Below are positions 23,526-32,639 of a stretch of 64,000 bases of DNA, one piece after another. Numbering within the stretch: position 1 is the first letter of the stretch; each line of letters opens with the position of its first letter. A program made the position numbers and the translations under genes. Under the pieces are notes generated by a model. That model made no database searches. It saw only the letters and a list, made by a program, of their open reading frames with translations, and was not told where the DNA came from. This DNA comes from Bartonella grahamii subsp. shimonis. Its GTDB lineage: Bacteria; Pseudomonadota; Alphaproteobacteria; Rhizobiales; Rhizobiaceae. The DNA lies in the NCBI RefSeq assembly GCF_036327415.1, contig NZ_CP123961.1, forward strand, positions 1,798,001 through 1,862,000, read 5' to 3'.

Positions 23526-23749
23526 TATCTCTTACCTAAAGACCACAGAATACAAACATAGACTCCTTTTATGATTCTCATTATAGCATTCAACAATGCC
23601 TCAATAAAGAAAAATAAAATTATTGAAAATTAATACGTCAACACTATCCGCCCAACAGGACCTGCCCCTCTGTGTATTTAGGTAGGCGAAACTAACAATA
23701 AACCTCAAACCTCCCCCTAATAACACCTTACAACACCCCCTAAAAAATT

Positions 23750-23870
23750 ACAAAAAGCCTGACTGAGAAAATCCTCAGTCAGGCCAGACAATCTAGGGGA
23801 TCCACGCGGGGGGGGGGGAGGAGGTTCCCCGATCGTCCTCTCACATCAACCACTAAGATAGCCGATGCAA
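23750..23870 (-). ncRNA. Candidate anti-Shine-Dalgarno small RNA (cuckoo/alpha-r14-like)
   Basis: Read on the minus strand, a stem GACGATC+GGGGA paired with TCCCC+GATTGTC (23826-23837 with 23787-23800) encloses a loop carrying CCTCCTCCC (23816-23824) followed by a long C run. A strong second hairpin (GCCTGACTGAG / CTCAGTCAGGC, 23757-23784) with TTTTT after it forms a terminator. An exposed CCUCCUCCC loop plus terminator is the hallmark of the cuckoo and alpha-r14 small RNA families of Rhizobiales, which bind ribosome-binding sites. The 5' end is not defined; only a weak promoter (TTGTTG, 17 bases, CATAGC) is visible near 23880-23910. The loop has an uninterrupted run of 11 C (G on the plus strand, 23808-23818), longer than I would expect. 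Confidence 0.65.
23757..23784 (-). terminator. Rho-independent terminator of the candidate small RNA
   Basis: Eleven-bp perfect stem GCCTGACTGAG / CTCAGTCAGGC with a six-base loop, followed on the minus strand by CTTTTTG and later TTTTTT. Confidence 0.85.
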
Positions 23871-24689
23871 TATTCTTGCTATGGAATAAATTTCTTTAAA
23901 CAACAAGAAATTCTTATCATCCTCTACGCAAAAAAATATAAAAGGGTTATAAATTGTTTAAAAATGTTTAAATTTAGGCAAAAAAAGTTCAAAATGACCC
24001 AATTTGAAGCAATTTTATTTCAAGAATCATCGATTAAAATCTACGACTATTATAATTTTTAAATAATTTCTTTCATAACTCCGATGATCATAATAAAAAA
24101 AAACGTAATTTCTACGTATCTACCCTATAAAAATTAAGCTATGTAAAAGTAGAATCACTTTTCCAACAGCAATCACTACAAAAAGAAAAACGTAGATCTT
24201 AAAAATCTTACACAAATAACCGTAAAAAGTGAAAAACATCTTCTTACAAAAAAGCTATGAATTAGCTAAATAAAAACAATAAATTAGAGAAATAAAATCT
24301 TCTATCTTTATAAAAAAATCTGTAAATGATCATTAAAATATCGTCACATCCCTCATGTAACAATCCATGAAGAATTTAAACAGCTTAATCTTATGAAAAA
24401 ATGAGAACTCTGAAGGTATTTGTTTCGAATCACGCCCTATAATCATTCCAAATAAGGATAAACTATTTACAAAAACCAACAGTCTCTAATGCATTTTAAC
24501 ATAACAAACCGAGATCAATGCAAACATTTTCTCTTAATCTCTATCATTTAAATGATCCCGTAAAATAATACACACAGTAGTTTCTATGCTCAAAAATTAT
24601 TATAGTCTGTTCTTCTAACTTAAACAATTCATTGATTTACAATCATAACGCATCATTTTACAATTTACATGAGAGATCTCAAGAATGTA
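23871..24689. other. AT-rich gene desert
   Basis: About 0.8 kb of very AT-rich DNA. The only frame of note (23865-24062, plus) is Lys/Phe/Ile-rich and overlaps the candidate small RNA leader, so I do not accept it as a gene. Nothing else is recognisable. Confidence 0.5.
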
Positions 24690-24900
24690 AGGTTCCCTTA
24701 TTTTAAATCTTCGTCTATTGAATCAATAAATAGTCATACTATCGCACATCACAAACAAGAAGAAGCATATGGATAAAAAGCATAAAAAGAGTCAAAATAC
24801 CTTCTATGAACCATTTTAAAGCAAGATCTGCAGTAACATAAGAAACTGAAACATAAAACGATGATGCTGGCTTACAACTTTTACTTAAACTAAAGACGAT
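24690..24900. repeat. Degenerate dispersed repeat, copy A
   Basis: Shares collinear blocks with copies at 27310-27495, 30870-31055 and 47885-48085: for example GAAGCATATGGATAAAAA here against GAAGCATATAGATAAAAA in copy B, and AAAATACCTTCTATG against AAAATACCTTTTATG. The right part ends in a block like GATGATGCTGGCTTACA. Divergence between copies is high, so ends are approximate. Confidence 0.6.
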
Positions 24901-24944
24901 GGTGCCCTATCAATTTTACGCTATACCCACGGACTGCGTCATAA

Positions 24945-25275
24945 GATGAGCGACAAGCAAAAAGAAAGAAAATCACTTTTGGCAATAAAAATGGATTTAT
25001 TTAATAACCTTTTTAATAACCTTCATACTTCTCATGATAAAGAGATACGAAGCTTTAGTGTAACATCACGCTTTTCTTTCCTACTTTCAAGCCACGGACT
25101 ATCCATAGATCATCGTCAATCTGATTTTTATGAATAATGCAAAACACATAGACGAACGCCCTATATGAATGCTTGTAGGAAGAAATAAACGTAAAGCTAG
25201 ATGCGTTATTATAACCGTTGTTGTACAAAATGTTTTTAAAATTCAGAATATCACTCCAATCAATTACCACTTTAT
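24945..25275. repeat. Two-copy relic sequence, copy 1
   Basis: This stretch lines up with 57060-57310. Shared blocks include AAAATCACTTKTGRC, ATCACGCTTT, the segment around CTATCCATAGATCATCG, ACACATAGACGAACG against AGATATAGACGAACG, and TTTTTAAAATTC. A short plus frame (24946-25137) is open here but is broken in the other copy, so this looks like two decayed copies of one former gene that I cannot identify. Confidence 0.55.
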
Positions 25276-25556
25276 GAGTAATTTTATAGCATCATCTACC
25301 AAGCTTTTACTTTTTCTATTACTTGTAAATCAACACCTGCTCCTAACATAGCAATATGTTTGAGATAAAGATTAGAGCAAATGAGAACCATGTGAACAGT
25401 CCCAGCTTTTATATGCTCAATTAGAGTGAAAATATTTACGCCTGTTTGAGAAGTCTCAAAAAAGCCATCATTCATTTTGAAAGAAACATAAAAACCTATT
25501 GCCATCTTATCTTTACCATCCCTTTCATTTGCCTTTACGACTTTCAAAACGCTCAT
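25264..25556 (-). pseudogene. Broken small gene, weakly DsrE-like
   Basis: An 86-residue frame from the ATG at 25556 reads MSVLKVVKANERDGKDKMAIG at the start and ends abruptly at VKAW. One base shift at the end restores a plausible tail, SLVDDAIKLLIKW, with a stop at 25264. This suggests a recent frameshift in a short protein of about 97 residues. The overall pattern (K-x-DKMAIGFYVSF, then AGTVHMVLICSNLYLKHIAMLG) faintly recalls DsrE-family sulfur-relay proteins, but I would not rely on it. Confidence 0.4.
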
Positions 25557-26153
25557 AACGCTATGTTTTAAATCATGAAAATCACACCTTGTCCTACTCT
25601 TTTATTTTTTCGTTTTTTTAGAGCATCTGCTTATACCCCTCACGAAAAACTCTAAGGTACTTCTTATCTAGGCACCTGTTTTAAAGAGAGATCTTAAGAT
25701 CTATTGGGCACCACCATTTTTGACATCACTATATTATATTGTGCGGTGTTATATCATTGCAGCTTCTCTCACATTTAGAAAATGTATGAAAGATGCATTT
25801 CCTTTTCTAAACGGTATTATTTAGACAAATATCTTCTCTTGTAAATGAAAAAATATTCTTATATTCAAGCCACTCATTGAAGTCTAAAAAATCAATGATC
25901 TTTTAAAATTAATATATTGGCTAATAAAACAAATATGATATCAAAATACCTTAAATAGTGATCCTCATAGGCTTAATTCTATAGAAGGTGCTTTCATTAC
26001 ACAGCCCCCACGCCCTTATGAAACACCAAGACTCTCATATAAAAACATAATACAAATGTAAAAAACAATAGATTATCAATGATTGAATAAATTTTTATCT
26101 CTACGCTCTTCCTTGAGAAAAATCAGAAAATAAAGCACGTTAACAAACGCGAT
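25557..26153. other. AT-rich gene desert
   Basis: About 600 bases with no credible frame, RNA or repeat that I can point to. It lies downstream of the ArsR-methyltransferase gene. Confidence 0.5.
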
Positions 26154-27092
26154 TTATGCAAAATCTACTTGTTTGTCTTTGATATCATCCACCAATAAAC
26201 GCGGATCACGAGCAAGCCAAAGCGTAACCATACCCTCCTCACTGTTTTCATTTTGTATAGGCGTAAGACAAACCGTTTGTTCTAGAACAAGTCCAACATT
26301 TTTAAGCCATTGTTCTATTTGTAAAACTGAAAATCCAAGACGCATATGCGCTTGATCAGAATATGAAGACTCAATTTCATGATAACCAAAATCCACAATC
26401 AATAAACGACCATGAGGACGCAAAACTCTTGATATCTCATGAAGAAATATTTCAGGATTTTCAAGAAAATGTAAAATCCAATGAAGAATAACTAAATCAC
26501 AAGTTGTATCTCCAACAGACAAGTGAAAAACATTGCTATCAAGCACAACTTCCAACGCATGCGTATAAAGATTAGAAAACAATTTTAAGACAGAGTCTCC
26601 ACCTCTTCCAATATTTAGCATCGTCTGAAATGGTTTATCGCCAATGATTTCAATTAAAGCGTTTTCCACACCATGATCTGCCATATAGGATGACCGTAAT
26701 ACATCCCATTGCAACGTATTTTGTAGGAAATGCTTCTTCCTCGTTTTTTGACGCTGCTTTTTAACACCCTTCAAACGTTCTAAGTCGTGCGCTAACAACA
26801 CATCATGCTTTGGCAAAGCCGAAAGAATACCCATCACAATGTCTTTACCCCAAAAATCATGACAAAGCTTAAAATAAAGGCTATCTCCCTTCTGATAACG
26901 CTCAATCAATCGTGCTCCGTACAATAAACGTAAATATCGTGATATACATGCTTGCGACTGATCAAGAATAAAAATAAAATCAGGAATTGTTAAATCTTCA
27001 TGGTGCAAGAGCGTAAGGACACGTAAATGGCTTACTTCTGCGACCGCTTTCAGCAGCACAATCATTGCATCTAAACTTGCACTTTTTTTCAT
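26154..27092 (-). CDS. ArsR-family regulator fused to a class I methyltransferase domain (domain damaged)
   Basis: The first ~95 residues form an ArsR-type winged helix (VLKAVAEVSHLRVLTLLHHEDLTIPDFIFILDQSQACISRYLRLL with the recognition helix QACISRYLRLL). The rest resembles a SAM-dependent methyltransferase of type 11: NIGRGGDSVLKLF in place of motif I, CDLVILHWILHFLENPEIFLHEISRVLRPHGRLLIVDF for motifs IV-V. Between VVLD and NVFHLS the stretch that normally carries motifs II-III (about 25 residues) is missing, and motif I lacks the usual DxGTGTG. In other Rhizobiales this fusion is typically found near methionine genes such as metF; no such neighbour exists here. A 26-base palindrome lies just upstream (27109-27134). 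Confidence 0.85.
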   Translation of the reverse strand: MKKSASLDAMIVLLKAVAEVSHLRVLTLLHHEDLTIPDFIFILDQSQACISRYLRLLYGARLIERYQKGDSLYFKLCHDFWGKDIVMGILSALPKHDVLLAHDLERLKGVKKQRQKTRKKHFLQNTLQWDVLRSSYMADHGVENALIEIIGDKPFQTMLNIGRGGDSVLKLFSNLYTHALEVVLDSNVFHLSVGDTTCDLVILHWILHFLENPEIFLHEISRVLRPHGRLLIVDFGYHEIESSYSDQAHMRLGFSVLQIEQWLKNVGLVLEQTVCLTPIQNENSEEGMVTLWLARDPRLLVDDIKDKQVDFA

Positions 27093-27108
27093 AATTATCC
27101 CCTAAACA

Positions 27109-27134
27109 TTCTTATAAACATTTGTTTATAAGAA
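27109..27134. promoter_or_regulatory. Perfect palindrome upstream of the ArsR-type gene, likely operator
   Basis: Arms TTCTTATAAACA and TGTTTATAAGAA are perfect inverted repeats around a two-base centre, 17 bases before the ATG at 27092. ArsR-family proteins bind AT-rich inverted repeats of this kind, so self-regulation by the downstream gene is a reasonable inference. Confidence 0.7.
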
Positions 27135-27309
27135 AAAAAGTCAAGCATAAAACGCATATTCTCATCTATTTTGTTCTCTCTATTTTATTAACTATGAAAA
27201 AAATAGGCTACTGTAAAAACGAACAGATCTTATCTCCCTGCTTCTCGTTATAGTTATAACACATTGATTTATAATAATAGTTTATCATTTTCAACTTGAA
27301 TAAAAAACC

Positions 27310-27495
27310 GGAATACCGTAAATTCCTCTCATTTCAAACCTATTCATGACAAATTAATCCAAATCATTCTCCTATAGCTCATAAGCGGAGGAAGCATATA
27401 GATAAAAATACCTTTTATGGTCATATCAAAACAAGAGCTGACACCATTGAGAGAAAATAAATAACATGATGGTGTCAGCTTGCATTTTTATTAAG
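27310..27495. repeat. Degenerate dispersed repeat, copy B, ending in a long inverted repeat
   Basis: Collinear with copies A, C and D; shares CTCATTTCAAACCTATTCATGA-like and GAAGCATATAGATAAAAAT-like blocks. Its right end holds a perfect 12-bp inverted repeat AGCTGACACCAT / ATGGTGTCAGCT (27436-27447 and 27469-27480) with ATTTTTATT after it, which could work as a terminator on the plus strand. Confidence 0.65.
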
Positions 27496-27774
27496 TAAAG
27501 AATAACGCTCAATGACCAGAGCATTTGTAGAAATAGTACTATACTCTTCATCCCCTCCTTTTCATTACAATTTTACAAGCAATAACCCATTATATACCAT
27601 GAGTAGAATAACCCTATGTAGGTCATAATTTCATAAAGTATCTCTTACTATTTTCAATAAATAAAAACTTCCACAGCATACACGCACACTTTATTTATAA
27701 AATAACAAACACGATAAAATACACTATTTTTTCAACACTATTTTTTCAAAAAAGTTAAGATAAGATAAAAAATT
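27496..27774. other. Intergenic stretch with a short tandem duplication
   Basis: AT-rich spacer downstream of ettA. It holds a 14-base unit ACACTATTTTTTCA repeated twice in tandem (27721-27748). No gene is visible. Confidence 0.55.
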
Positions 27775-29424
27775 CTAACGTGTAAGAGGTTTATAATTTG
27801 CATGCTTAGGATTAAGAGATTCCCCCCCAAGACGACGAACTTTATCAGCCTCATATTCAGCAAAATTACCTTCAAACCACTCTACATGACCATCACCTTC
27901 AAAGGCTAAAATATGTGTTGCCAATCGATCAAGAAACATACGATCATGCGATATGATAACTGCACAACCAGCGAAATTTTCCAATGCATCTTCCAATGCA
28001 CCCAATGTTTCAGTATCGAGATCATTTGTCGGTTCATCAAGAAGAAGCACATTCCCCCCCTCTTTTAGAAGCTTCGCCAAATGTACGCGATTGCGCTGCC
28101 CTCCTGATAAATTTGCCACCTTCTGCTGCTGATCTGCCCCCTTGAAATTAAAAGCCCCGCAATAAGCGCGGCTATTCATCTCATATTTGCCTAATTTAAT
28201 AATGTCATTTCCACCAGAAATTTCCTCCCAAACAGTTTTATTCCCCACCAAGGAATCGCGACTCTGATCCACATAACTCATGTGAACTGTTTCACCGATA
28301 CGTATTTGACCTGAATCGGGCTGTTCCTGTCCCGTCAACATTTTAAACAAGGTCGACTTTCCCATACCATTGGCCCCAATAACGCCGACAATGCCACCAG
28401 CAGGAAGTTTAAAAGAAAGAGAATCAATCAAGACACGTTCACCATAAGCTTTAGAGAGATTATCAACTTCAATAACAACCTGTCCTAATCTTTCTCCAAT
28501 AGGAATAATGATTTGCGCCTCTCCAGGACGGCGTTCACGTGCTGCTTGAACCAACTCATCATAAGCCTTAATCCGAGCTTTTGACTTTGCTTGTCGCCCT
28601 TTTGGACTAGAAGCGATCCATTCTTGCTCACGTGATAAAGCACGTTGACGCGCTGCCTCTTCACGGCCTTCTTGAGCCAAACGTTTGGCTTTAGCCCCCA
28701 AATAAGCAGAATAGTTCCCCTCATAAGGAATACCTCTACCGCGATCTAACTCTAAAATCCAACCCGTTACATTGTCGAGAAAATAACGATCATGGGTTAT
28801 CAAAAGCACGGACCCAGGATATTCACGTAGATGCCTTTCAAGCCAAGCCGTCGTTTCAGCATCTAAATGGTTTGTCGGTTCATCCAAAAGTAATAAATCA
28901 GGTTTTGACAAAAGTAATTTACAAAGTGCAACACGCCGCTTCTCACCACCCGAAAGTTTTGTTACATCCCCATTGGCTGGCGGACAACCAAGAGCAGCCA
29001 TAGCCATTTCCACTTGACTTTCTAAATCCCAAAGATTCTGACTATCAATAATGTCCTGAAGTTGTGCACTTTCATCAGCTGTTTCCTCGCTATAATTCAT
29101 CATCAATTCGTTATAACGCTCAAGAATTTCCTGTTTATCTGCAACACCTTCCATCACATTGCCACGCACATCTTTGCTCGCATCAAGCAAAGGTTCTTGT
29201 GGTAGGTAGCCACAGCGTGCTCCTTCAGAAATCCATGCTTCTCCAGTATATTCCTTATCTAGCCCAGCCATAATACGTAAAATAGTTGACTTCCCTGCAC
29301 CATTCGGCCCTAAAATACCGATTTTAGCATCTGGATAAAAAGACAAATGAATATTTTCTAGAATTTTTTTATTGCCGTAAGACTTGTTAAGCCCAGCCAT
29401 ATGATAGATAAATTGACGTGCCAT
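27775..29424 (-). CDS. ettA: Energy-dependent translational throttle protein EttA (ABC-F ATPase)
   Basis: Cytoplasmic ABC-F protein that binds the ribosomal E site and gates translation according to ATP/ADP. It has two ABC domains: the first with Walker A GPNGAGKST (residues ~38-46) and signature LSGGEKRRVAL, the second with GANGMGKST and LSGGQRNRVHLAKLL. Each has a Walker B LLLLDEPTNHLD / LLLDEPTNDLD. The linker has the arm and PtIM region (REREEAARQRALSREQEWI-like) and the conserved SPKGRQAKSKARIKAYDEL. The length of 549 residues matches EttA. Confidence 0.96.
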   Translation of the reverse strand: MARQFIYHMAGLNKSYGNKKILENIHLSFYPDAKIGILGPNGAGKSTILRIMAGLDKEYTGEAWISEGARCGYLPQEPLLDASKDVRGNVMEGVADKQEILERYNELMMNYSEETADESAQLQDIIDSQNLWDLESQVEMAMAALGCPPANGDVTKLSGGEKRRVALCKLLLSKPDLLLLDEPTNHLDAETTAWLERHLREYPGSVLLITHDRYFLDNVTGWILELDRGRGIPYEGNYSAYLGAKAKRLAQEGREEAARQRALSREQEWIASSPKGRQAKSKARIKAYDELVQAARERRPGEAQIIIPIGERLGQVVIEVDNLSKAYGERVLIDSLSFKLPAGGIVGVIGANGMGKSTLFKMLTGQEQPDSGQIRIGETVHMSYVDQSRDSLVGNKTVWEEISGGNDIIKLGKYEMNSRAYCGAFNFKGADQQQKVANLSGGQRNRVHLAKLLKEGGNVLLLDEPTNDLDTETLGALEDALENFAGCAVIISHDRMFLDRLATHILAFEGDGHVEWFEGNFAEYEADKVRRLGGESLNPKHANYKPLTR

Positions 29425-29586
29425 AAATTTCTCTTTATATTGTGCGATATTAAAGATTAGGATTTTGAAAAAACTACTTTTGCTTTTTGAAACTGTACAG
29501 TAAATAGCACTTACATCGTATCAAAAGCTTTTCTGCTTTATATTGGTACATTTTTTCTAATCTCACAAGCCCCAGTATGGTCCTGA

Positions 29587-30123
29587 ATGCAAAAAAACAT
29601 CCCTCCACAAAGCAAAAAACAAATCTTTTTAGCTGTACCTGAAACCTGTTATCAAACATTGCCTCTCTTTTCCATACCAGATATAACATTGTATTTTTAT
29701 CGTATTAAACCGACTTATCAATGTAATATGGTACCAAAAAGAAAAGCAATTCTCTATGCACCTTCTTTTTTCGCTTTATGGGCTTTATATTACGCAGTAA
29801 AAAATCCTTCCCTTTTTTCATCGATTTTTTGCTACGGGAAACAATGGTCTTCCCCCCTTGCCTTGATATGGCTTAAACTACGTTTACAAAACGATCGCCG
29901 CCTTATGGGATCTGATGTTCCAAGCCCAATGATCATGAAAGCTTTACATCAACACGTAGCAACAAATGACTACAGTGCACTTCCCATTGGTACGTGGTTA
30001 CAATTCGTAAAAAACTATAAAACCAATTGTAAAAACTTATCCATTCCCCTCTTTTGGCTTGATAATTATAAAAATAATATCAATATCCAGCAAATCATTT
30101 CAAAACTTCAAGACGAAATATAG
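29587..30123 (+). CDS. Hypothetical protein, possibly a degraded alpha/beta hydrolase
   Basis: This 178-residue frame has protein-like composition but no clear family. KAILYAPSFFALWALYYAVKNPSLFSSIFCYG has the rhythm of the nucleophile strand-elbow-helix of lysophospholipase-type alpha/beta hydrolases (GHSMGG...ALxxPxxVxxLVL), but the G-x-S-x-G motif is not present. LSIPLFWLDN near the end recalls the strand before the catalytic Asp. If it is a hydrolase, it is short and lacks the usual N-terminal core, so it may be inactive. It lies 46 bases ahead of pncA in the same direction and could be cotranscribed; it is divergent from ettA. Confidence 0.5.
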   Translation: MQKNIPPQSKKQIFLAVPETCYQTLPLFSIPDITLYFYRIKPTYQCNMVPKRKAILYAPSFFALWALYYAVKNPSLFSSIFCYGKQWSSPLALIWLKLRLQNDRRLMGSDVPSPMIMKALHQHVATNDYSALPIGTWLQFVKNYKTNCKNLSIPLFWLDNYKNNINIQQIISKLQDEI

Positions 30124-30169
30124 CTTTTTAAAAATACGGTAAAAGCTCATCTCGTATAGGAATATATTT

Positions 30170-30778
30170 ATGGAAAAAAAAGCCTTAATCGTCATTGATG
30201 TTCAAAATGACTTCTTACTAGGTGGAGCACTTGCCGTACCACAAGGTGATTCTATTTTACCCGCCGTCAATAATCTCATAAATCATTTTGACCACGTTAT
30301 CTTAACCCAAGACTGGCACCCCAAAGACCATTGCAGCTTTGCTTCCTGTTACCCTGAAAAAAAACCCTATGATACCATCATTCTTGACTATGGTCCTCAA
30401 ATACTTTGGCCTGATCATTGCATACAAGGAACACAAGGAGCAGAATTTCATACATCTCTTAGAGTGGAAAAGGCACAACTTATCCTTAGAAAAGGCTATA
30501 ATCAAAAAATGGATAGCTATTCTGCTTTTCTTGAAAATGATCAAAAAACACCAACAGGTTTACAAGTCTATCTCAAAGAGCATGGTTTTACCAAGCTCAT
30601 TATGTGTGGCTTAGCAACTGATTTTTGTGTCGGATTTTCCGCTCTTCACGCTATACAATGCGGTTTTAAAGTCAGTGTTTCATTAAATGCCTGTGCTGGT
30701 ATTGATGTAAACGGATCACTAAACACTATGCTTAAAACTATGAACGAAGCTGGTGTAGAACTTTTAATGGTCTCTTAA
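30170..30778 (+). CDS. pncA: Nicotinamidase PncA
   Basis: Hydrolyses nicotinamide to nicotinate and ammonia in NAD salvage. The catalytic triad is visible as Asp10 (VIDVQNDF), Lys108 (LRKGYN) and Cys153 (ATDFCVGFSA). Metal ligands appear as Asp48, His50 and His54 in QDWHPKDH. It is 202 residues long, normal for the family. The conserved FxxGLxxxxCV-type segment is CGLATDFCV. The gene probably forms a short unit with the preceding hypothetical gene. Confidence 0.96.
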   Translation: MEKKALIVIDVQNDFLLGGALAVPQGDSILPAVNNLINHFDHVILTQDWHPKDHCSFASCYPEKKPYDTIILDYGPQILWPDHCIQGTQGAEFHTSLRVEKAQLILRKGYNQKMDSYSAFLENDQKTPTGLQVYLKEHGFTKLIMCGLATDFCVGFSALHAIQCGFKVSVSLNACAGIDVNGSLNTMLKTMNEAGVELLMVS

Positions 30779-31222
30779 AATATTCTTCTCTAATCTACCA
30801 TTATAATATACTGATTTATAAAGGATAAATTATTTTTTACATATTTAAATGAAAACCCAGAATATCATAAAGTTTTCTCATTTCAAACCTGTTTCAAAAT
30901 CATTCTCTTACACGTTACAAAGAGAATCAATGTATGAATAAAAATCATTCAAAAAAACAGTAAAATGCTTCTTATGCCCCATTAAATGTAAGAGCTTGTT
31001 ATAATATTGAAAGCTGGTAAAAAGTATAGCATCAGCTTTCTGTCTTATATTTAGATCAAAAAGTACCCTAGAGATTATACATTATTCCCTTTATGGGATA
31101 GTATCACACAATGGACAACTTTAAAACAAAAATGCAAATAAGCAATAAAATAGTATTTTATTTTGCATATTCTATCCAAAGACATACAATAAACAAAAGC
31201 GTTAGGAAATAAGAAATCTCCA
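30779..31222. other. Intergenic region holding degenerate repeat copy C
   Basis: Between the converging pncA and the TerC-like gene. Most of it (about 30870-31055) is copy C of the dispersed repeat; the rest is AT-rich and shows no gene. Confidence 0.55.
30870..31055. repeat. Degenerate dispersed repeat, copy C
   Basis: Starts with TCTCATTTCAAACCTGTTTC, close to copy B, and runs through a block like TTACAAAGAGAATC. It ends in an inverted repeat GAAAGCTG / CAGCTTTC (31009-31016 and 31033-31040), at the same place where copy B has its own inverted repeat. Confidence 0.6.
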
Positions 31223-32275
31223 TTACTTGGACGCAATATTTTTATCCAATTGACGATACTTAAAACGAATAGAAGAATATAATGCCATTCCAATAATACA
31301 GACTCCCACAAATCCTGTTAAGACTTCAGGAACTGATATAATCGTTTGCAGATACATAATCACTGCAAGAACTAAAATTGCATAAAAAGCACCATGCTCC
31401 AAATAACGATAATGTAATAATGTTCCTGATTCAACCAACATAATTGTCATAGAACGAACGTAAAATGCACCGATACCAAGACCTATCGCAATAATAAAAA
31501 GGTTGTGTGAAAAGGCAAAAGCACCAACCACGCCATCGAAAGAAAAACTCGCATCAAGAACTTCTAAATAAAGAAACGCCCCAACTCCCCTGTGAGCTAC
31601 TGTTGTTAAATTCTTTTGAGGGGCATCCAAGAGATGACCCACAACTTCAACACCGATAAAGGCCAAAAGTCCATAAAGGGCCGCCAATAAAAAAGTTATT
31701 TTATCTTCTGCGTCAATCTGACCTGAAACAAATACGACCAAAATCAAAACAATTGCAATATCAATCCCAGCAAGCGCCCCAAACTTTTGAGCAGGTCTCT
31801 CTATAACATTAAGCCAATGCACCTCTTTTTCAGAATCAAAAAAATATTTTAAGCCAACCATCATAAGGAAAGTTCCTCCAAAAGCAGCAATCCCCATATG
31901 CGCATCGGTTAAAACTTCAGCATATCGATGTGGTTCCCATATCGCTAATTTAACTGCCGCAATTGGACTAATCCCAACAGCAACGACAACCACCAATAAT
32001 GGAAAAACAATTCGCATCCCAAATACAGCTATCAAAATGCCCCATATAAGAAAACGACGACGCCACAACGGATCCATTCTATTAAGAACACGCGCATTGA
32101 TAATGGAATTATCAAAAGATAAAGAAATTTCCAAAATTCCTAAAACACAGCAAATAAAAACATATTTAAGAAAACCAGCAATACTTTCCGTTTCAAACCA
32201 ACCAATAACCCCTCCTAAAAAGACAGCAATAATCGTGAAAAAAAAAGCAAACCCAAAATAGCGTAATAGGGCCAT
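31223..32275 (-). CDS. TerC/DUF475-family integral membrane protein
   Basis: Polytopic inner-membrane protein of 350 residues with about nine hydrophobic segments. The paired signatures LEISLSFDNSIINARVL (residues ~48-64) and EVLDASFSFDGVVGAFAFS (~235-253) are the two acidic repeats typical of the TerC/DUF475 superfamily, thought to take part in metal-ion export or in redox and membrane stress. The substrate is not known from the sequence. It is a single gene, converging with pncA. Confidence 0.88.
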   Translation of the reverse strand: MALLRYFGFAFFFTIIAVFLGGVIGWFETESIAGFLKYVFICCVLGILEISLSFDNSIINARVLNRMDPLWRRRFLIWGILIAVFGMRIVFPLLVVVVAVGISPIAAVKLAIWEPHRYAEVLTDAHMGIAAFGGTFLMMVGLKYFFDSEKEVHWLNVIERPAQKFGALAGIDIAIVLILVVFVSGQIDAEDKITFLLAALYGLLAFIGVEVVGHLLDAPQKNLTTVAHRGVGAFLYLEVLDASFSFDGVVGAFAFSHNLFIIAIGLGIGAFYVRSMTIMLVESGTLLHYRYLEHGAFYAILVLAVIMYLQTIISVPEVLTGFVGVCIIGMALYSSIRFKYRQLDKNIASK

Positions 32276-32639
32276 GATTATTCCTCAAAATTTATTTTCT
32301 AATTCATCTACAGCACACCCAGTATAAATCCAAAATTTGCATCTCTTTAAAGTTGCATCTATTAATGCAGAGGTGTATAGAATATATATGGTAAAGTTAC
32401 ATGAAAATTTTCTCAAAAAAAGCAAGAGACAAATATAACAAGCAGAGATTTTTTTTGAAATGAAGATCAATTGTCAATACAATATAGTTGAGAGATTGCT
32501 TTCTATCCACGAAAATAAAAAAATAAAGAAAAATTAAAGCTATAAATATTGACGTGAAAAAAAAAGCAAATATTAATACATAGTGTGCTTTTATTATTTA
32601 ATGATTTATACCATGATGATTTACCGAGGGAGATAATTC
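32276..32639. other. Intergenic region upstream of the first XRE gene
   Basis: About 360 bases of AT-rich DNA between divergent genes. It must contain the promoters of both. I see no clear consensus promoter, hairpin or terminator apart from the GAGGGAG ribosome site of the XRE gene. In Bartonella, small RNAs have been reported upstream of short HTH genes, so this spacer deserves a look. Confidence 0.4.
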
